Source: Anaerolineaceae bacterium UBA3924 (GTDB lineage: Bacteria > Chloroflexota > Anaerolineae > Anaerolineales > Anaerolineaceae). From it: a stretch of DNA of 64,000 bases. Of the stretch, positions 24,548 to 33,207 are shown piece after piece. The position numbers were made by a program, and so were the translations under genes. The stretch covers positions 102,505 to 166,504 of the forward strand of contig DGEO01000037.1 of the NCBI GenBank assembly GCA_002385985.1. Reading direction: 5' to 3'. The notes beneath the pieces were generated by a model. It had not been told where the DNA came from and made no database searches. It saw only the letters and a program-made list of their open reading frames with translations. The stretch's first letter is position 1, and each line of letters opens with the position of its first letter.

Positions 24548-25536
24548 TGGAGACTTCACTGGCTCTCTCTCTGAGCGGCCTGAGCTTCATGATGGCTGTC
24601 ATCTGGGGATCGCCGCTCATCCGGATTCTCCGTCACTTCAAGGTAGGCAAGTTGATTCGCGTTGAAGGACCCACCAGCCACATCATCAAAATGGGCACGC
24701 CCACTATGGGCGGGCTGATGATCATCATGCCCGTCACCCTGGTCACGGTGCTGCTCAACGCGGCCTCGCTGCTGGGTCTCAACGTGCTGGGGCGCTCCGT
24801 GCTGCTGCCGCTGCTGGTCATGCTGGCCTACGGCGTGCTGGGCGGCATCGACGACTGGGAAGGCATTCGCGGCCCGCGCCGCGGCCTGGGCATGCGCGCC
24901 CGAACCAAATTCGCCCTGCAGCTGATCCTGGGCATCATCACTGCCATCGGCCTGCGCTACTTCCTGGAAGTGCCCGAGCTGTACTGGCCGGGCTACGACA
25001 AACCAATTTCGCTGGGCATCGCCTACATCCCCCTGGCGGCGTTCGTTATCGTCGCCATGTCCAACGCGGTGAACCTGACCGACGGCCTGGACGGCCTGGC
25101 CGGTCTGATCTCCGCCACCGCCTTCGCCGCTTACGGCGGGATAGCCCTGCTGAAGGGGCAGGTCTTTCTGGCCCGCTTCTGCTTCACCATCGTCGGCGCC
25201 CTGTTCGGTTTCCTGTGGTTCAACGTGCACCCCGCCCAGCTTTTCATGGGCGACCTTGGCTCGCTCTCGCTGGGAGCCACGCTGGGTGTGGTCGCACTGA
25301 TGACCGGCCACTGGATCCTGCTGCCGCTGATCGCCATCATCCCGGTGAGCGAAGCGGTCAGCGTGTCGCTGCAGGTGCTCTACTTCCGCCGCACGGGCGG
25401 CAAGCGCCTGTTCCGCATGGCGCCCATCCATCACCATTTTGAGTTAGGCGGCTGGTCCGAAACCCAGGTCGTGCAGCGATTCTGGCTGGTCAGCCTGCTG
25501 TTTGCCATGTTTGGTGTCGCGGTCGCACTGGTGTAA
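24544..25536 (+). CDS. mraY: Phospho-MurNAc-pentapeptide translocase
   Basis: Integral membrane enzyme transferring phospho-MurNAc-pentapeptide to undecaprenyl phosphate, giving lipid I. The 330-residue protein has about ten membrane segments and all family signatures: KMGTPTMGGLMII, the catalytic aspartates in GGIDDWEG, NAVNLTDGLDGLAG, FMGDLGSLSLG, and the loop APIHHHFE near the C-terminus. Start overlaps the murF stop in ATGATG (24544-24549). It is 2 nt from murD. Confidence 0.96.
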   Translation: MMETSLALSLSGLSFMMAVIWGSPLIRILRHFKVGKLIRVEGPTSHIIKMGTPTMGGLMIIMPVTLVTVLLNAASLLGLNVLGRSVLLPLLVMLAYGVLGGIDDWEGIRGPRRGLGMRARTKFALQLILGIITAIGLRYFLEVPELYWPGYDKPISLGIAYIPLAAFVIVAMSNAVNLTDGLDGLAGLISATAFAAYGGIALLKGQVFLARFCFTIVGALFGFLWFNVHPAQLFMGDLGSLSLGATLGVVALMTGHWILLPLIAIIPVSEAVSVSLQVLYFRRTGGKRLFRMAPIHHHFELGGWSETQVVQRFWLVSLLFAMFGVAVALV

Positions 25537-25538
25537 CC

Positions 25539-26921
25539 ATGAGTAACTGGAAAGGTCAGCGCATTCTCATCATCGGAGCCGCCCGCCAGGGACAGGCTCT
25601 GGCGCGTTACCTTGCCGGTCAGCAGGCTGTGGTTACCCTGAACGACCAGCGCAGCGACGAGCAGCTGCAGTCCGCCCGGCAGAACCTGGCGGGGCTGGAC
25701 ATCCGCTGGGTGACCGGCGGGCACCCGCTGGACCTGCTGGACGATGTTGACCTGGTCTGCCTATCGGGCGGAGTCCCGCTCACCCTGCCGATTGTGGTCG
25801 AAGCACAGCGGCGCGGCATCCCCCTGTCCAACGACTCGCAGGTGTTCATGGAAGCCGTCCCCTGCCCGGTGATCGGCATCACAGGCTCGGCCGGGAAGAC
25901 CACCACCACCACGCTGGTCGGCCGCATGGCCGCTGACCACGTCCGCCTGCCCCGCCGCGTCTGGGTGGGCGGCAACATCGGCACGCCGCTGGTCGATCAC
26001 CTGTATGAGATGCAGCCGGATGACCTGGTCGTGCTGGAGCTGTCCAGCTTCCAGCTGGAGCTGATGACCCGCGTGCCCCGGATCGGCGCGGTGCTCAACA
26101 TCACCCCCAACCACCTGGACCGGCACGGCACTTTCGAGGCTTACGCGGCCGCCAAGGCCCGCCTGATCAGCTATCAGCAGCCGGGCTGTACCGCCGTGCT
26201 CAACCGGGACGAGCCGAACAGCTTCTCGCTGAGCGCTCAGTCGCCCGGCCGGGTGATCACCTTCGGCCGTTCACGCCCGCCCGCCGGCCAGCCGGGAACC
26301 TTCATGGAAGACGGCCGCCTGCTGTTGGACGACGGGAGCCAGGTGATCGACCTGATCGACCCGGCGGAGATCCTGCTGCGCGGTGAGCACAATAAACTGA
26401 ACATCCTGGCCGCCTGTGCCATCGCCTTCGCCGCCGGCATTCCGGTTGAGTCCATGCGAGCTGGCGTGGCCGGATTCAAGGGCGTACCCCACCGGCTGGA
26501 GTTCATCCGCAAATGGAACGGAGCCAGCTGGTACAACGACTCCATCGCCACCGCGCCGGAGCGCACCATGGCAGCGATCCACGCTTTCGACGAGCCCATG
26601 GTGCTGCTGCTGGGCGGGCGTGACAAGAACCTGCCCTGGGACGATCTGGTGAACCTGATCCACCGGCGTGTCGATCATGTGGTGGCCTTCGGCGAAGCCG
26701 GGCCGATGATCGCCAGGCTGATCGGCAGTGCTTCGCCCCACCGGCGGCCTTTCACGCTGGAAGTGACCCCGGACCTGGAGTCCGCCACCCGGGCGGCCGC
26801 CAGCGTGGCCTCGGAGGGGGATGTGGTGCTGCTTTCGCCGGGCGGCACCAGCTACGATGAGTTTCAAGATTTTGAACAGCGAGGGGAGCGTTTCCGCCAA
26901 TGGGTGAATCTGTTAGCCTGA
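25539..26921 (+). CDS. murD: UDP-MurNAc-L-Ala-D-Glu ligase
   Basis: Cytosolic ligase adding D-glutamate to UDP-MurNAc-L-Ala. The 460-residue protein has an N-terminal Rossmann-like domain (LIIGAARQGQALARYLA), the P-loop ITGSAGKTTTTTLV near residues 114-127, ELSSFQLE, LNITPNHLDRHGTFEAYAAA, and the C-terminal KGVPHRLEFI and LLLGGRDKNLPW, a motif typical of MurD. The last 22 bases overlap ftsW in another frame. Confidence 0.95.
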   Translation: MSNWKGQRILIIGAARQGQALARYLAGQQAVVTLNDQRSDEQLQSARQNLAGLDIRWVTGGHPLDLLDDVDLVCLSGGVPLTLPIVVEAQRRGIPLSNDSQVFMEAVPCPVIGITGSAGKTTTTTLVGRMAADHVRLPRRVWVGGNIGTPLVDHLYEMQPDDLVVLELSSFQLELMTRVPRIGAVLNITPNHLDRHGTFEAYAAAKARLISYQQPGCTAVLNRDEPNSFSLSAQSPGRVITFGRSRPPAGQPGTFMEDGRLLLDDGSQVIDLIDPAEILLRGEHNKLNILAACAIAFAAGIPVESMRAGVAGFKGVPHRLEFIRKWNGASWYNDSIATAPERTMAAIHAFDEPMVLLLGGRDKNLPWDDLVNLIHRRVDHVVAFGEAGPMIARLIGSASPHRRPFTLEVTPDLESATRAAASVASEGDVVLLSPGGTSYDEFQDFEQRGERFRQWVNLLA

Positions 26922-28150
26922 ACACCAAAACCATGGTCCGGCCGGCAAAAACCGTCCGCTCGCTGCGGCTGGGGATCGATATTCCCCTGCTGATCACGGT
27001 CATCACGCTCCTTGCGGTCGGCCTGCTGATGGTCTACTCTGCCAGCTGGAAACCCTCCCTGCAGCTGACAGGCAGCACGGATTACTTCTTCCTCAACCAG
27101 CTCAAGTGGGCTTTCGTCGGGGTGATCGGTGCCACCCTCGTCACCTTCCTGGATTACCGCATGCTGCGCCACATTGTGGTCCCGCTCATGTTTATCACCC
27201 TGGTGCTGCTGGTGCTGGTCCTGATCTTCGGTGATGACCGCTTCAATTCCCGCCGCTCGCTGATGAACGGCTCGGTCCAGCCCTCGGAAATGGCCAAGCT
27301 GGTGATCATCATCTACCTGTCCTACTGGCTGTACACCAAGCAGGACAAGATCAACATCATCTCCTTCGGCCTGATCCCCCTGGCGTTCATCCTGGCCATC
27401 ACCGCCGGCCTGATCCTCAAGCAGCCGGACATTTCAGCAGCCATGACGGTAATTTTGCTCGGCGGGCTGCTCTTCTATCTGGCCGGAGGAGAGTGGCGGC
27501 AGATCCTGCTGGTAGGGCTGGTCGTAGGAGCGCTGTTGATCGTGGTGGTCACCGTCTTCCCGACCGGTCAGCAGCGTTTTGCCGAGTACATCCGGGGCCT
27601 GCAGGACCCGGTCCAGTCCTCCTTCCACATCCGCCGCTCGGTCGAGGCGATCGTCAACGGCGGGCTGTTCGGCGTGGGCATCGGCAAGGGCACGACCAAG
27701 TTCACCGGCCTGCCCGTGACGCACACCGACTCCATTTTCGCGGTGATCGCCGAGGAGACCGGGCTGGTGGGCTGCTTCCTGGTGGTGGGGCTGTACATAG
27801 CCCTGCTCTGGCGCGGTCTGACCATCGCCAACAAAGCCCCGGACATGTTCGGCAAGCTGCTGGCTGCCGGGGTGACCCTGTGGATCACCATCGAAGCCCT
27901 GATCAACATGGGCGTGATGGTCAACCTGATTCCCTTTGCGGGCAACGCGCTGCCGCTGATCAGCGCGGGCGGCTCGAGCATGGTGATGACCATGGGCGCG
28001 CTTGGCCTGCTGATGAACGTGGCGCGCATTAGCAATATCGAATCGAAGAATAAAGAAGGGAGAGCGTATAGTGCGGTTGTTGATCTGCGCGGGCGGAACC
28101 GGCGGGGGAGTGTATCCCGCGTTAGCCGTCCTACAGGCCCTCGGCAGTAA
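26900..28150 (+). CDS. ftsW: Septal peptidoglycan polymerase FtsW
   Basis: SEDS-family lipid II glycosyltransferase of the division machine. The 416-residue membrane protein has about ten membrane segments and the SEDS motifs VQPSEMAKLVIIIYLSYWL, SVEAIVNGGLFGVGIGKGTT, HTDSIFAVIAEETGLVG and LPLISAGGSSMV. ATG 26900 lies 10 nt behind GGGGAG inside murD; ATG 26933 is a possible shorter start. The C-terminal 26 codons (an arginine-rich tail ending RPTGPRQ) overlap the murG gene in another frame, an 80-base overlap. Confidence 0.93.
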   Translation: MGESVSLNTKTMVRPAKTVRSLRLGIDIPLLITVITLLAVGLLMVYSASWKPSLQLTGSTDYFFLNQLKWAFVGVIGATLVTFLDYRMLRHIVVPLMFITLVLLVLVLIFGDDRFNSRRSLMNGSVQPSEMAKLVIIIYLSYWLYTKQDKINIISFGLIPLAFILAITAGLILKQPDISAAMTVILLGGLLFYLAGGEWRQILLVGLVVGALLIVVVTVFPTGQQRFAEYIRGLQDPVQSSFHIRRSVEAIVNGGLFGVGIGKGTTKFTGLPVTHTDSIFAVIAEETGLVGCFLVVGLYIALLWRGLTIANKAPDMFGKLLAAGVTLWITIEALINMGVMVNLIPFAGNALPLISAGGSSMVMTMGALGLLMNVARISNIESKNKEGRAYSAVVDLRGRNRRGSVSRVSRPTGPRQ

Positions 28151-29183
28151 GGCCGATTCCGTGCTCTGGGTTGGAGGAGAGGGCGGAATGGAAGCCGGGC
28201 TGGTCCAGAGAGAACAGGTGCCTTACACCAGCATTCCCGCTGCGGGAGTGCATGGTGTCGGCCTGCGCGCGCTGCCCGGCAATCTGCTCAGGCTCGCCCG
28301 AGGAACCCTGGCCGCCCGCCGCGTGATCCGCCAGTTCCAGCCCGACGCGCTCCTCTTCACCGGCGGCTATGTCGCCGTGCCTGTCGCGGTGGCCGGACGC
28401 CGCATTCCTTCCCTTGTCTACGTCCCGGACATTGAACCGGGCCTGGCGTTGAAGACGATCGCACGCTTCGCCGACCGCATCGCGGTGACGACCCCGGATT
28501 CCCGGGCCTTCTTCCCCGGCGATCAGCGGGTGACCGTCAGCGGATATCCTCTGCGCCCCGGCCTGGTGCCCCTTCCGAAGGAAGAGGCCCTTTCCCGGCT
28601 GGGCTTCCAGTCGGACCTGCCGGTGGTGCTGGTCACCGGCGGCAGCAAGGGCGCTCGATCGATCAACCTGGCCGTGGCCGCCGCGCTGCCCGAGCTGCTG
28701 AAGTACGCCCAGGTGCTGCACCTCACCGGTCTGGTCACCTGGGGTGAGACGCAGGCCTCCCTGCCGGAGCTGCCGGCAGCGTTGAAGGCCCGCTATCAGG
28801 CTATGCCGTACCTGCACGACATGCAGCTGGCTTACTCCGCTGCCGATCTGGTTGTCTCCCGGGCCGGGGCTTCCATTCTGGGCGAGTACCCGCGCTTCGG
28901 GCTGCCCTCCGTGCTGGTCCCCTACCCCTACGCCTGGCGCTACCAGAAGACCAACGCCGAATATCTTGTCAGCCGCGGCGCTGCCCTCCTTCTCGAAGAC
29001 GGGCAGATGGCGGAACAGCTGCTCCCCACTGTTCTCGGCCTGCTGCAGAACCCGCAGCGGCTTGCGGAAATGCGCTCCGCCATGAGCGACCTGGCGCAGC
29101 CTCAGGCGGCCGAGAACCTGGCCGGCATCCTCGTCGAACTGGCTCAATCCTCATCACAGAAAGCGAAGACAGCATCATGGTGA
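28071..29183 (+). CDS. murG: UDP-GlcNAc:undecaprenyl-PP-MurNAc-pentapeptide GlcNAc transferase
   Basis: Peripheral membrane glycosyltransferase (GT28) that makes lipid II. The 370-residue protein opens with the G-loop LLICAGGTGGGVYPALAVLQ; the usual His of GGTGGH is Gly here. Other signatures are FTGGYVAVPVAVAGR, VLVTGGSKGARSINLAV, the donor-binding DLVVSRAGASILGEYPRFGL and the PYPYAWRYQKTNAEYL stretch. GTG 28071 follows AAGGGAG at 8 nt and is required to include the G-loop, so the 80-base overlap with ftsW is real. Ends overlapping the next gene by seven bases. Confidence 0.94.
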   Translation: MRLLICAGGTGGGVYPALAVLQALGSKADSVLWVGGEGGMEAGLVQREQVPYTSIPAAGVHGVGLRALPGNLLRLARGTLAARRVIRQFQPDALLFTGGYVAVPVAVAGRRIPSLVYVPDIEPGLALKTIARFADRIAVTTPDSRAFFPGDQRVTVSGYPLRPGLVPLPKEEALSRLGFQSDLPVVLVTGGSKGARSINLAVAAALPELLKYAQVLHLTGLVTWGETQASLPELPAALKARYQAMPYLHDMQLAYSAADLVVSRAGASILGEYPRFGLPSVLVPYPYAWRYQKTNAEYLVSRGAALLLEDGQMAEQLLPTVLGLLQNPQRLAEMRSAMSDLAQPQAAENLAGILVELAQSSSQKAKTASW

Positions 29184-29716
29184 GTCTGCACGTCATCTTC
29201 TGGATGTTCATCATTCTGTTCGCCATCATCGGTACCATGCGCGGGTGGGCGCGCGAACTGCTGGTCACCTGCAGCGTGATGGTGGCCCTGTTCATTCTGA
29301 CGGCGCTCGTCCAGTTCGTCCCGGCTGTCGGTGATTTCATCACTGGCGGCGAGCCGGGCCGCACCTTCTGGCTGCGCGCAGGTGTCATTCTGGCGCTGGT
29401 GTTCTTTGGCTACCAGACCCCCAACCTGCCGCGGCTGGCCGGATCGCACCGCTTCGTCCGCGAGCACGTGCAGGACTCCCTTCTGGGTCTGTTCCTGGGA
29501 GCCATCAACGGCTTCCTGATCTTCGGCTCGATCTGGTACTACCTTGACCAGGCGGGCTACCCCTTCGCCATCGTCACCCCGCCCATCGCGGGGACCACGG
29601 GCGGTGACGCCGCAGCCTGGCTGCTGCCGCTGCTGCCGCCTCAGTGGCTGACCACTCCCCTCATCTACTTCGCGGTCGTTATCGCGTTCATCTTCGTTCT
29701 GGTGGTGTTTCTGTAA
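29177..29716 (+). CDS. CvpA-like integral membrane protein
   Basis: A 179-residue protein with four to five membrane segments (FWMFIILFAIIGTMRGWARE at the start, GVILALVFFGYQTPNLP, LLGLFLGAINGFLIFGS and a C-terminal segment VIAFIFVLVVFL). The N-terminal helix followed by GWARELLV and the DSLLGLFLGAINGFL helix resemble the CvpA/colicin V production family, whose role in envelope biology is not settled. It is wedged between murG and murC with overlaps at both ends (7 bases and 1 base), so it is made together with the lipid II enzymes. The assignment is tentative. Confidence 0.65.
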   Translation: MVSLHVIFWMFIILFAIIGTMRGWARELLVTCSVMVALFILTALVQFVPAVGDFITGGEPGRTFWLRAGVILALVFFGYQTPNLPRLAGSHRFVREHVQDSLLGLFLGAINGFLIFGSIWYYLDQAGYPFAIVTPPIAGTTGGDAAAWLLPLLPPQWLTTPLIYFAVVIAFIFVLVVFL

Positions 29717-31107
29717 TGAAGAAGATTCATATCATCGGCATTGGCGGAACCGGCATGTCAGCAATCGCTCGATTGCTGCAGCAGCGGGGCTTCACGGTCA
29801 GCGGGTCTGACCGTGTAATGACGCCAATGGCTGAGTTATTGCACATTTCAGGCATCCCGGTGCGCATCGGGCACATCGCGGACAACGTGACCGGCGTAGA
29901 CGCTGTGCTTCGTTCTTCCGCCATCCCCGATGACAACCCGGAAGTTCAAGCGGCGCGGGCGGCCGGCATACCGGTGCTCAAGCGGGCCGACATTCTGGGT
30001 GATCTGATCGCCGGGCAGAAGTGCATCGCCGTGGCCGGTACCCACGGGAAAACGACGACCACCGCCATGATCGCCTGGCTGCTGCACAGCCTCGGTCTGG
30101 ACCCCTCCTTCATCACCGGCAGTCCGCTTCAGAACCACCTTGGCAATGCCAGTACCGGGAAGGGTCCGGATTTCGTCATTGAGGCTGACGAGTACGACCA
30201 CATGTTCCACGGGCTGGAGCCGCGCATCGCCGTGATCACGAACATGGAGCACGACCATCCCGACTGCTACCCCACCTGGGAGGACTATCGCCAGGCGTTC
30301 GTGACCTTCATCCAGAAAATCAAACCCGGTGGGCTGCTGCTGGTCTCGGCGGAAGACCAGAATGCCGCCGCCCTCGCCGCCGAACGGCCCCGGAACACCT
30401 ACGCCCGCACTTACGGCCTGGCCCCGAACGGACATTATCAGGCCGCGAACCTTTCGACCAACGTGAACGGCGGGTTGGATTTCGAGCTGCGCCTTAATCC
30501 GCCTGACGGCCGCTCGATGAGCCTGGGCGAGTTCAGCCTGAAGGTACCGGGCGTGCACAATGTGCTCAACGCTACCGCCGCGCTGGCTGTGGTCCACGAG
30601 CTGGGCCACTCGATGGTTGCCGCGGGCGATGCTCTGGCGGAGTTCACCGGGACATCGCGGCGCTTCGAGATTCTCGGGGAAGAAAAGCAAATCACCATCG
30701 TCAATGACTATGCGCATCACCCCACCGAGATCCGTGCCACGCTCGCGGCCGCTCGCCTGCGCTTCCCTGAACGCCGCCTGTGGGCCGTCTGGCAGCCCCA
30801 CACCTATTCACGCACCATGGCGCTTCAGGACGAGTTTGCTTCCGCCTTTGAGCAGGCGGACGAGGTGGTCATAACCGATGTATATGCCGCCCGTGAGCAG
30901 TCCCGGCCCTTCCCGGCGGTCAGCTTCATCGAGCGCATGAATCACCCGCACGCTTATTTCATCCCCGACCTTGCCAGCGTCTCCACCTACCTGCTGGAAA
31001 ACCTCCAGCCCGGAGACGTGATGATCGTCCTTTCCGCCGGTAATGCCGATGGCATCGCCTACCAGGTCTTGAACGGCCTGAAGAACTCCACAGTCCCGGC
31101 CCGCTGA
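29716..31107 (+). CDS. murC: UDP-MurNAc-L-Ala ligase
   Basis: First amino-acid ligase of peptidoglycan precursor synthesis, 463 residues, cytosolic. N-terminal IHIIGIGGTGMSAIARLL binds the UDP substrate; P-loop AGTHGKTTTTAMIAWLL (residues 107-123); IEADEYDHMF; NMEHDHPDCYPTWEDY; and the C-terminal VNDYAHHPTEIRATLAAAR and WQPHTYSRT, the last typical of MurC. The frame is open from 29644, but ATG 29716 (overlapping the previous TAA as TAATG) starts the family N-terminus. Confidence 0.96.
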   Translation: MKKIHIIGIGGTGMSAIARLLQQRGFTVSGSDRVMTPMAELLHISGIPVRIGHIADNVTGVDAVLRSSAIPDDNPEVQAARAAGIPVLKRADILGDLIAGQKCIAVAGTHGKTTTTAMIAWLLHSLGLDPSFITGSPLQNHLGNASTGKGPDFVIEADEYDHMFHGLEPRIAVITNMEHDHPDCYPTWEDYRQAFVTFIQKIKPGGLLLVSAEDQNAAALAAERPRNTYARTYGLAPNGHYQAANLSTNVNGGLDFELRLNPPDGRSMSLGEFSLKVPGVHNVLNATAALAVVHELGHSMVAAGDALAEFTGTSRRFEILGEEKQITIVNDYAHHPTEIRATLAAARLRFPERRLWAVWQPHTYSRTMALQDEFASAFEQADEVVITDVYAAREQSRPFPAVSFIERMNHPHAYFIPDLASVSTYLLENLQPGDVMIVLSAGNADGIAYQVLNGLKNSTVPAR

Positions 31108-31123
31108 TCCGAGGAGACCGCGA

Positions 31124-32089
31124 ATGTCTTCCACGCTGACCCCATCCGCCCGCCACGCGCTGCAAAACCTGTTCGGCGACCGCCTGCAGGAAAACGCGCC
31201 GCTGGCGAAGCACACCACAGCCCGCGTCGGCGGGCCGGCGGATGCGCTGCTGGCGGTCAACAGTGCTGCGGAACTGCAGCAGGCGCTGGAAATCCTCTGG
31301 GCGGAAGGCGTTCCGTATGTGATCCTGGGAGCCGGGTCCAATGTGCTTTTCAGCGACGCCGGCTTTCGAGGCGTGGTGCTGCTCAACCGGGCCAAATCCT
31401 ACCGCTTCGAGAACAACGACGGTCATCCCCTGCTGTGGGCCGAATCCGGCGCCAACCTGGGCGCGCTGGCCCGCCAGGCCGCGCTGCGCGGCTTCGCCGG
31501 GCTGGAATGGGCTGCCACCATCCCCGGGACACTGGGCGGAGCTGTGTACGGCAATGCCGGCGCTCACGGCGGCGACACGGCGGGTGCTCTTTTTTTGGCC
31601 GAGATCTTGCACCCGAAACTGGGAAAGGTGCGCTGGGGCTCGGAGCAGATGGAGTACAGCTACCGCTCGAGCCGGCTCAAACGGCAGCACGAACCGGCCG
31701 TCATCCTCTCCGCCAGCCTGCGCCTGCAGGCCGGCCAGAAGGAAGAGATCCTGGCTCGCATGGAAGCCAATTCCTCTCACCGCCGCCGCTCCCAGCCGCC
31801 GGGCGCCACGATGGGTTCCATGTTCAAGAACCCGCCCGGCGATTACGCAGGCCGGCTGATCGAAGCCGCCGGCCTGAAGGGCAGCCGCATCGGCGGTGCG
31901 GTGATCAGCCCGGTGCACGCCAATTTCTTTATCAATGAAGAGGGCTGCAGCGCAGCCGACATCGCCAGCCTGATCCAGCTCGCCCGGGAAACGGTTGCCG
32001 AGCGGTTCGGCGTCCAGCTCGAGCTGGAGATTGAACTTCTGGGCGAATGGCCCGGTCATCTGAATGGAATGGTAGGTACTTCTGCATGA
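31124..32089 (+). CDS. murB: UDP-N-acetylenolpyruvoylglucosamine reductase
   Basis: FAD-dependent enzyme reducing UDP-GlcNAc-enolpyruvate to UDP-MurNAc. The 321-residue protein has HTTARVGGPADALLAV, the FAD loop LGAGSNVLFSDAGF, WAATIPGTLGGAVYGNAGAH, the catalytic serine region TMGSMFKNPPGDYAG and the C-terminal HANFFINEEGCSAADI. The order and spacing of motifs resemble type IIa MurB. GAGGAG precedes ATG 31124. The stop overlaps the ddl start (ATGA). murA is not in the window. Confidence 0.95.
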   Translation: MSSTLTPSARHALQNLFGDRLQENAPLAKHTTARVGGPADALLAVNSAAELQQALEILWAEGVPYVILGAGSNVLFSDAGFRGVVLLNRAKSYRFENNDGHPLLWAESGANLGALARQAALRGFAGLEWAATIPGTLGGAVYGNAGAHGGDTAGALFLAEILHPKLGKVRWGSEQMEYSYRSSRLKRQHEPAVILSASLRLQAGQKEEILARMEANSSHRRRSQPPGATMGSMFKNPPGDYAGRLIEAAGLKGSRIGGAVISPVHANFFINEEGCSAADIASLIQLARETVAERFGVQLELEIELLGEWPGHLNGMVGTSA

Positions 32090-33207
32090 ACAAGATCCGT
32101 TTAGCCGTAATGTTTGGTGGCCGCTCCGGCGAGCATGAGGTCTCCCTCAGCTCCGCCCGTTCGGTGTTATCGGTGCTCAGCCCCGAAAAATACGAGGTCA
32201 CGCAAATAGGGATCACCCACAGCGGGCAGTGGCTGAGCGGGCCGGATGCCCTGACTGCTTTTGAGCAGCAGCGCTACGACCAGCTGGTGCCGGTCGTCTT
32301 GCTGCCCGAACTGAACCGCCACACCCTTTACCGGATCAACTTCAACGGCACGGGGCCGGGCCTGCAGCCGTACGCGGATATTGACTGTGTTTTTCCGGTA
32401 CTGCACGGCACATTCGGCGAGGACGGCGCCATGCAGGGCCTGCTGGAGCTGAACGGCATTGCCTACGTGGGCGCGGGGGTGACCGGCTCGGCCATCGGCA
32501 TGGACAAGGGCCTGTTCAAGGACATCATGCGCGCCAACCAGATCCCCGTCCTGCCCGCGCTGGTCACCAACCGCTTCGAGATTGAAAAGGACATCCAGAA
32601 AGTGATCGCCGGCGCCGAGAAGGAACTGGGCGCATATCCCTATTTCACCAAGCCGGTCAATCTGGGGTCCTCGGTCGGGATCACCAAGATCCGCAGCCGC
32701 TCCGATCTGTACGAAGGCCTGCTGGAAGCCGCCCGCTTCGACCGCCGGGTCCTGATTGAGAAGGGCCTCAACAACCCGCGCGAGATTGAGGTCAGCGTGC
32801 TTGGCAACGAAGAGCCGGTGGCGTCCTTGCCCGGAGAGATCCGCCCCAGCGACGATTTTTACTCCTACCGGGCCAAATATATCGATGACCGCTCGGAGCT
32901 GCTCATCCCCGCCCCGATCTCTGACCAGCTGGCCCAGCAGGTGAAAGAGCTGGCGGTGCGCATCTACCGCTCGGTGGACTGCGCCGGCATGGCCCGTGTG
33001 GACTTCCTGCTCGACCGCGAGACGGACCAGCTGTACATCAGCGAGATCAACACCATTCCGGGCTTTACCAAAATCAGCATGTACCCGAAGCTCTGGGAAG
33101 CCAGCGGCTTGCCCTACGCAGCCCTGGTGGAGAGACTGGTCGAGCTGGCTTACCAGCGCCAGGCAGAACGCCGCCGCACCGAATATCAGTTCAGGAGGGA
33201 TCAATGA
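32086..33207 (+). CDS. ddl: D-alanine-D-alanine ligase
   Basis: ATP-grasp enzyme joining two D-alanines for MurF. The 373-residue protein has the N-terminal MFGGRSGEHEVSLSSARSV, CVFPVLHGTFGEDGAMQGLL, the ATP-grasp core YFTKPVNLGSSVGITKI, and the metal-binding EINTIPGFTKISMYPKLW. ATG 32086 overlaps the murB TGA; the open frame from 32047 adds only residues within murB. The length is normal for the longer Ddl class. Confidence 0.95.
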   Translation: MNKIRLAVMFGGRSGEHEVSLSSARSVLSVLSPEKYEVTQIGITHSGQWLSGPDALTAFEQQRYDQLVPVVLLPELNRHTLYRINFNGTGPGLQPYADIDCVFPVLHGTFGEDGAMQGLLELNGIAYVGAGVTGSAIGMDKGLFKDIMRANQIPVLPALVTNRFEIEKDIQKVIAGAEKELGAYPYFTKPVNLGSSVGITKIRSRSDLYEGLLEAARFDRRVLIEKGLNNPREIEVSVLGNEEPVASLPGEIRPSDDFYSYRAKYIDDRSELLIPAPISDQLAQQVKELAVRIYRSVDCAGMARVDFLLDRETDQLYISEINTIPGFTKISMYPKLWEASGLPYAALVERLVELAYQRQAERRRTEYQFRRDQ

